Shown: one piece after another, positions 59,203 through 64,000 of the stretch | Numbering within the stretch: the first letter of the stretch is position 1 | Layout of the letters: the number at the start of each line of letters is the position of its first letter | NCBI GenBank assembly: GCA_002105175.1 | Contig: MCGE01000003.1 | Coordinates: forward strand, 124,001-188,000 | Source of the DNA: Absidia repens | Taxonomy: Eukaryota > Mucoromycota > Mucoromycetes > Mucorales > Cunninghamellaceae | DNA: 64,000 nt | Direction of reading: 5' to 3' | Notes under the pieces: model-generated | The model's database searches: none | Told to the model about the DNA's origin: nothing | Seen by the model: only the letters and a program-made list of their open reading frames with translations | Position numbers and translations under genes: made by a program

Positions 59203-59522
59203 ATTTGTCATCATCCACACGTATCAGACACGCGGTTATCCATCACGACCCAACAATTGTACCTTGTCACTCTCCAGCATAACCTCACACTGGCTATGTT
59301 TCACTTGGTCTACAATCAATATCAAAGATTGATCATCCATCTATTCCATAATACACTATTTTATTCCCTCATCTCGAACTCTACCAATAATCCATTATCA
59401 TCTACAATCATCTATCATCATAGAAATTTATTATTCCAACATCCGCTTCCCATACTTTTACTATAAAAACCCACTGTCATTTTATTTAATAAAAACCATA
59501 TCTGTTATATCACTTACTCTTA
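59203..59522 (+). repeat. Long inverted repeat, right arm
   Basis: See the left arm. It ends CCACTGTCATTTTATTTAAT, then AAAAACCATATCTGTTATAT. A 93-codon ORF spans 59185-59466, but the arms do not preserve it, so I do not call it a gene. Confidence 0.9.
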
Positions 59523-59754
59523 TAACGTCTTCTTATACTCAAATTATCACAATGAGAATGTTTATTCTTTTATTTGATATGAATCAATCATCCATTTATA
59601 GGTATGTGATGATGTTATGAAAAAGAATACATCTATTATTGCAGTGTGATATAAAGGATAGTGCCGTGTTCAGGTTTTTGATAAGAAATGCATTGTATAT
59701 GAATCATAAAATGCATTGTATATGAATCATATGACTCATATGGGTAAGAGGAAA

Positions 59755-60080
59755 CCGAAACATGACGTATTTTATTTAGATGCAAATATGAACTATGACA
59801 ATTAAACTAAACTAAAATTGTCTAATTATACTACAATAAGGTATTTCTAAATGTGAGGTGATTAGCTGTGTGTGTGTGTGTGTAAGTGTGGTATGCACTG
59901 GGGGATGTACCTTGTTGTTGAGAAAAAATAACATCAGATAAGTTAATACAATTAAAGAGGGTAAGATGCCCTACTGCAGGCGATAAACTATTCTACAGTG
60001 AAGGGGGGGATCGAATAAACTAGGTTGAGCTGCTCCACCTTGAACTTCAAAGTCATCAAGAGAAAAAGAAGTTATGCTGT
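59755..60080 (-). repeat. Dispersed repeat family, inverted arm (copy F, left)
   Basis: CGTATTTTATTTAGATGCAA then ATATGAACTATGACA (59766-59800) is the inverted end. 59965-60080 (GTGAAGGGGGGGATCGAATA; TCATCAAGAGAAAAAGAAG) resembles 15350-15430. Includes a TG microsatellite at 59870-59884. Confidence 0.65.
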
Positions 60081-60264
60081 CGATGTTAATTGGTAATTAA
60101 TAATGGTGGTAATGGTGACTATATTTGGAGGGGCAATCATGTTGTTGAAGTTTAATGGTGTTGCTTATCGTAAAAAAAATAAACACGGAAAAGGGCGGGT
60201 CCCTCTTTCTACCCTCTCTCACAGGAGACCAAAAAAAAAAAAAAAAAAAAAAAAAAAAACAAGT

Positions 60265-60960
60265 CAAATCCCGCACACGTGGATTTTATTTACTACCACT
60301 GTTTTTTTTCGGCGCTCAACCTTCCTTCAATTTCTTTTTTTCACCATTCGACTTCCTTGATGTAATGTTGGACTTGGATTAGTGTCAGGACTAGTTTAGA
60401 ACGGATTTCAGCTCAGGGATTACAAGATGCATGGGGAAACCCTTTCATTTTGGGTCTAGGATTTGGAGCCACCATTAGTTGTTTTTTGGAGCTTTCATTA
60501 GTCTAGTTTAATGCTAGTCTGTACCTACATCTAAATAAAACATGTTTCGCTTTTTATTTGCTTCAATAAAAAATTGTCTCATTAGTCTCTCTCACTGCAA
60601 TTTATAAGTGAACTTTTTTCTACTACGATCACTCCTTTTTGATCAGTGCTGACCATTGATTTGTATCAATAAAAAATATCTCATTAGCATCTCTCTCATT
60701 CCTTTTACAGGAAGTCGCTTCTTTGCCAGCGCCCTAATAGCTTAGTATTGACCATTGTACTGCGTCAAAAAAAAATAATGTCACTTTAGTCCCTACCATG
60801 TCTTATATATTTGAATCCTTGTTTTTTTTCCAGTTTTCCCAATAAAGTAGTAATGACCCGTTCTTCACATCTCCTTTTAATTGACTTCATGTTTTCTTTA
60901 TTGAACTTCTTGCTACACTGAACCGCATTACTTTTTATTTAGTGTTTCCTTTACGTATTC
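60265..60960 (+). repeat. Dispersed repeat family, forward copy F
   Basis: Starts CCCGCACACGTGGATTTTAT; core TCAGCTCAGGGATTACAAGA (60408-60427), TGCATGGGGAAACCCTTTCA and ACATCTAAATAAAACATGTT. It is the best-preserved inverted pair with 59755-60080, alongside copy A. An A26 run (60233-60259) precedes it. Confidence 0.75.
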
Positions 60961-61824
60961 AAATATCATCATGTTCTAGACCATCATACTGTACCCAACG
61001 TGCTGCTATAGTTCATGCTGTTTTGTAAATGTTGCTCTATCAACGACCTGCCATCTAGTTGACCCGAGTTCTTTCCACTCTGACTCTCCCCTTCAAACTA
61101 TCACCTCCTCTACTCTCCAAGATCGCATAATATGAAACATTGCCCTAATTCTGCTCCGCCAATCATACCAATCGCTATAAGCCATTTAACCCCACACACA
61201 ATTAGAGTCCTGGCAACCGGCTGATAGTCCCAGAGCATTAGATATGAAAAAGAGTTCCCATTCTACACCACTCCAGCTATCGCATTGAACAATCCATGCG
61301 TAAATATATATATGTATATATATAAAAGGAGAGAATGAGGTAGACACTGAGTTAAGCACAACCGCTTGACTCCAAGAACTTGCTCATCGAAGCATTGACA
61401 TTCCTTCTTTCTTTATTGTGCACACACATAAAAACAGACAAACTAAACACATAAAAGACACATCTGGTACAGATAAGACACGTTTATTTCAAATACAAAT
61501 ACAGAAACGTCAAGTTCGATAAAAATGCTATTAGTCTGAAAGAAAGACTAAAGCGTATTTCGCCTTTGCATTCCACGGTAGATAAAGTAACATTGGTGTG
61601 TATAGTATAAGCTAATTACAATTTGTCTAAAAAGTGTTGATCGTGGTGACAGAAAAAGGTTTATGCCTTTGCCGCTAAAATGCAGCAATTCGGGTTGGTC
61701 TAGTCCGTCTCCCTTTACGATGGAGTAGTTTGTCACTGACCATAGAACAGCTTATGACGCCCTCTTTATTGGAATAGCTTATCTAAAGTTATGTTTATTC
61801 TACAGCAAAGTACCCCACTACTGC

Positions 61825-61863
<39 letters not shown>

Positions 61864-62516
61864 CGGGTGTTTGTATAGACAAAACAAAAGAAAATGCTGA
61901 TGCTTGTATATAATAAAAACGTTAAATATTAGGTTTAACGTGACTTCGATCAATAACAATGCTCAATGCTCCTTCTACCAAACTAATTTTCTAAATATAT
62001 AGTGGTGGGGTTTCTCGAAAGTTTTTAAGAAATGACCGTGGTGGTCCGTGAATATAGAATAACGAAAGAAGCACAAAAAGAGAAGCAGCGATGAGCGCAG
62101 ATAAATATGATGGTGGAAGTGCGCCGGAAGGTATCAAGTTTGGTTGCATAAATATTTCCTTTTTTTTCCGGGGAAACGTTATTGCCAAGTAAAAAAAAAA
62201 AAAAGGCAATTTCCCTGAACATTTTTTTTTTTTTTTTACCTTACCGAACTGCCTCGTAAATTATCCGTAGAAAAAGCACTTCATATCAAAAGACCGTATC
62301 GTATCATACAATAAGCACCAGTATGTATATGATATCATTTAACAGTACCTGAGACTTTGATGACTTTTTACTGGACAAAAATAGGTTACTGAAAATTATA
62401 CTGAGACATCAATGAAAGAGGTTGGGACTGGTTTTCGATCTCACAACGAGCGGATGTTCAAACCCCCAAATTCTGGCCCTTTTTTCATTTTTATTTTTTG
62501 TTTTTTAAATACAATC
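60961..62516. other. 1.5-kb intergenic region
   Basis: AT-rich, with a TA/TG microsatellite at 61826-61863 and A/T runs. ORFs of 60-97 residues show no family features. Upstream of the zinc-finger gene there is an in-frame ATG at 62412, which I consider less likely than 62517. Confidence 0.5.
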
Positions 62517-63679
62517 ATGGCAGATATGATGACTATACCTCAACCTCGTGAAGAAGAACTATATTGCTATTGGAAGGATTGTTTACGTCCCTTTCCAGAT
62601 CATGATGCTTTGAGCCATCACTTATCTGAAGGTACAGCGTTTTTACTATTATTAGTACTATCCACTTGCAAATTTGAACTAAAAGCACTAACAACAAATA
62701 TCTGAATAATATCTTTAGATCACATAGGCTGGAAAAAGCGGGAATATTGTTGTGAGTGGACCAATTGTTCGCGGAAAGGCGTCAAGTGCCATAACAGATT
62801 CGCACTTGTAATGCACTTGCGCATACATACGCAAGAAAAACCTTTTGAATGTAATATTGATGGATGCAACATGAAGTAAGTAGAGTACCTGGAAAATACT
62901 CCTATCCTTTATTACTTCAAGTCTCTTAACACTTTTTTATTTTTATTATGACAAGTTTTGGACGTATGGATGCTCTTTCAAGACACAAAAAAACAGAACA
63001 TGGGCTGGACACATCTGTGGATATGGACAAACAAGGCTCCACGACGCAAGATACACCTATCGTCAATATCAAGAAAAGAAAAGGCATTCGTGAAGACTAT
63101 CCTGACAAACAAAAGCGTGGAAAGTCAGATACTGGACGAGAACAGCATATAAGTGATCTAGGCGAGTCTGAAGATACGGACGCATATGATACGACGACAA
63201 CGACTTCTGAAGTGCCACCAGCACATACCCAACAACTACAACAACAGCAACAACAGCAACAGAAACAGCAACAGCAACAGCAGCAAAAAAACCAGCAGCA
63301 TACAACCTCCTCGTCTTCTTCCTCTGGGATGACTCCTCAACATAAATACAAGATTACCAAAGCAAAACTGCAGTACATTTTACGGGAAAACGAAATGCTC
63401 AATGATGAATGGTCTTCGTTACAACGGCGACTGGGACGACTACAAACTGAACGAAGAGTACTACTGGATGCATTGATGACGGCAGAAGATGATCAAGAAG
63501 GTGATTTGCTATCTATGGACGAGGAAGATGATGATGGTGGTGATGTAGAAACAGCGTACAGCAACAATCATCATGGTGATACGACCTCGACAAAGAAATC
63601 CGATGTAACTGTAGAAAAATATCCATCGTCGTCCATGGTGGAAACAGGAAAGCTCAATCACAATGGATACATAGCATAA
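62517..63679 (+). CDS. C2H2 zinc-finger protein with polyQ and acidic regions
   Basis: Exons 62517..62631, 62719..62875, 62956..63679; 331 aa. Three C2H2-type fingers lie at about 15-105. Finger one is CYWKDCLRPFPDHDALSHHL. The second is CEWTNCSRKGVKCHNRFALV then MHLRIHTQEKPF, with a proper linker. The third is CNIDGCNMNFGRMDALSRHK then KTEH. The spacing is like the YY1/Zic/Iec1 group. A basic stretch (IKKRKGIREDYPDKQKRGKS) may be a nuclear signal. A glutamine run (about residues 183-206), a helical segment (KLQYILRENEMLNDEWSSLQ) and an acidic tail (MDEEDDDGGD) follow. It is a probable DNA-binding regulator; similarity to the S. pombe INO80 subunit Iec1 is only a suggestion. The third acceptor is a weak ACAAG. 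Confidence 0.82.
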
Positions 63680-64000
63680 TAGTTTTAGTTTTATTTTGGA
63701 TGATATTTATCATATTCTTTTCCCATTTTATATTATCCGCTTTTTTTATTTATGACCCTTCACACGTACGCTTACACACATACACACAAAATATTAGTTT
63801 TAGTCGCAATTATCTCTCTCCTTACCCGTCCCCCACTTATACATTGATACACCATCCCTTCTGATTATTTTTATTCCTTTTGTATATCATTTTATTTATT
63901 TCTTGCAAAGAATTGACAATAAAAAATCACATCAATCAAAAAACGTTAGTCTAAATTTACTTTTTGTGTGTCAAAAAAAAAAAAAGGGGGGAAGATATTC
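63680..64000. other. 3' flank of the zinc-finger gene
   Basis: AT-rich 3' UTR with an AATAAA signal near 63918. No further gene before the window ends. Confidence 0.55.

Noticed and set aside
59185..59466. 93-residue ORF in the right arm of the inverted repeat
   Set aside because: The left arm does not keep the frame, composition is low-complexity, and no family resemblance is seen.

Overview
This window is nuclear DNA from a filamentous fungus, most likely an early-diverging one (Mucoromycota, Mucorales-like). Genes are split by many short GT..AG introns of roughly 45-330 nt. Intergenic DNA is AT-rich and full of long A/T runs. The gene set is eukaryotic and includes a GPI-anchored chitin deacetylase of the chitosan-producing type, a MedA-type regulator and a fungal conserved-domain protein. 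The genus is inference; no rRNA or species marker is present.

Layout, left to right. 1-14 kb is gene-dense: a KH-domain RNA-binding protein cut by the left edge; a MedA/Medusa-like developmental regulator; the urease accessory protein UreF, divergent from proteasome subunit alpha-1 (PSMA6/Scl1); an unrecognised protein; a mitochondrial membrane protein with a C-terminal J domain; ribosomal protein uL13; and a small SRA1-domain protein. A U6 snRNA gene with its own TATA box lies at 14.7 kb. 16.7-23.6 kb holds a mitochondrial DnaJ (Mdj1/DNAJA3), a glutathione S-transferase-like protein and acetyl-CoA synthetase. 26-33 kb holds a DUF1206-like membrane protein, a kelch/coiled-coil protein and a nucleoside/guanine-type deaminase.

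35.9-50.4 kb holds chitin deacetylase, a conserved fungal regulator-like protein, dihydroorotase, a Kre9/Knh1-like GPI-anchored wall protein, a small C2-domain protein, an alpha/beta hydrolase, a TMEM42-like membrane protein and the catalytic subunit of ER glucosidase II. 52-54.4 kb holds mitochondrial ribosomal protein uS17m and the ribosome-biogenesis factor Rpf2. 54.4-62.5 kb has no convincing gene and is made of repeats. A C2H2 zinc-finger protein with polyQ closes the window.

Most genes are housekeeping and do not form a pathway cluster. Themes recur: mitochondrial biogenesis (two J proteins, uS17m), ribosome production (uL13, Rpf2), and secretion and cell wall (glucosidase II, chitin deacetylase, Kre9-like).

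The less ordinary content is a dispersed repeat family with at least eight copies in both orientations, often as inverted pairs; a ~330-bp inverted repeat around a ~0.7-kb loop; an 87-bp duplication whose second copy carries a GC-rich hairpin; and three otherwise conserved genes whose frames are broken at four places, each repairable by one extra G/C. I see no clear sign of a new multi-gene system.
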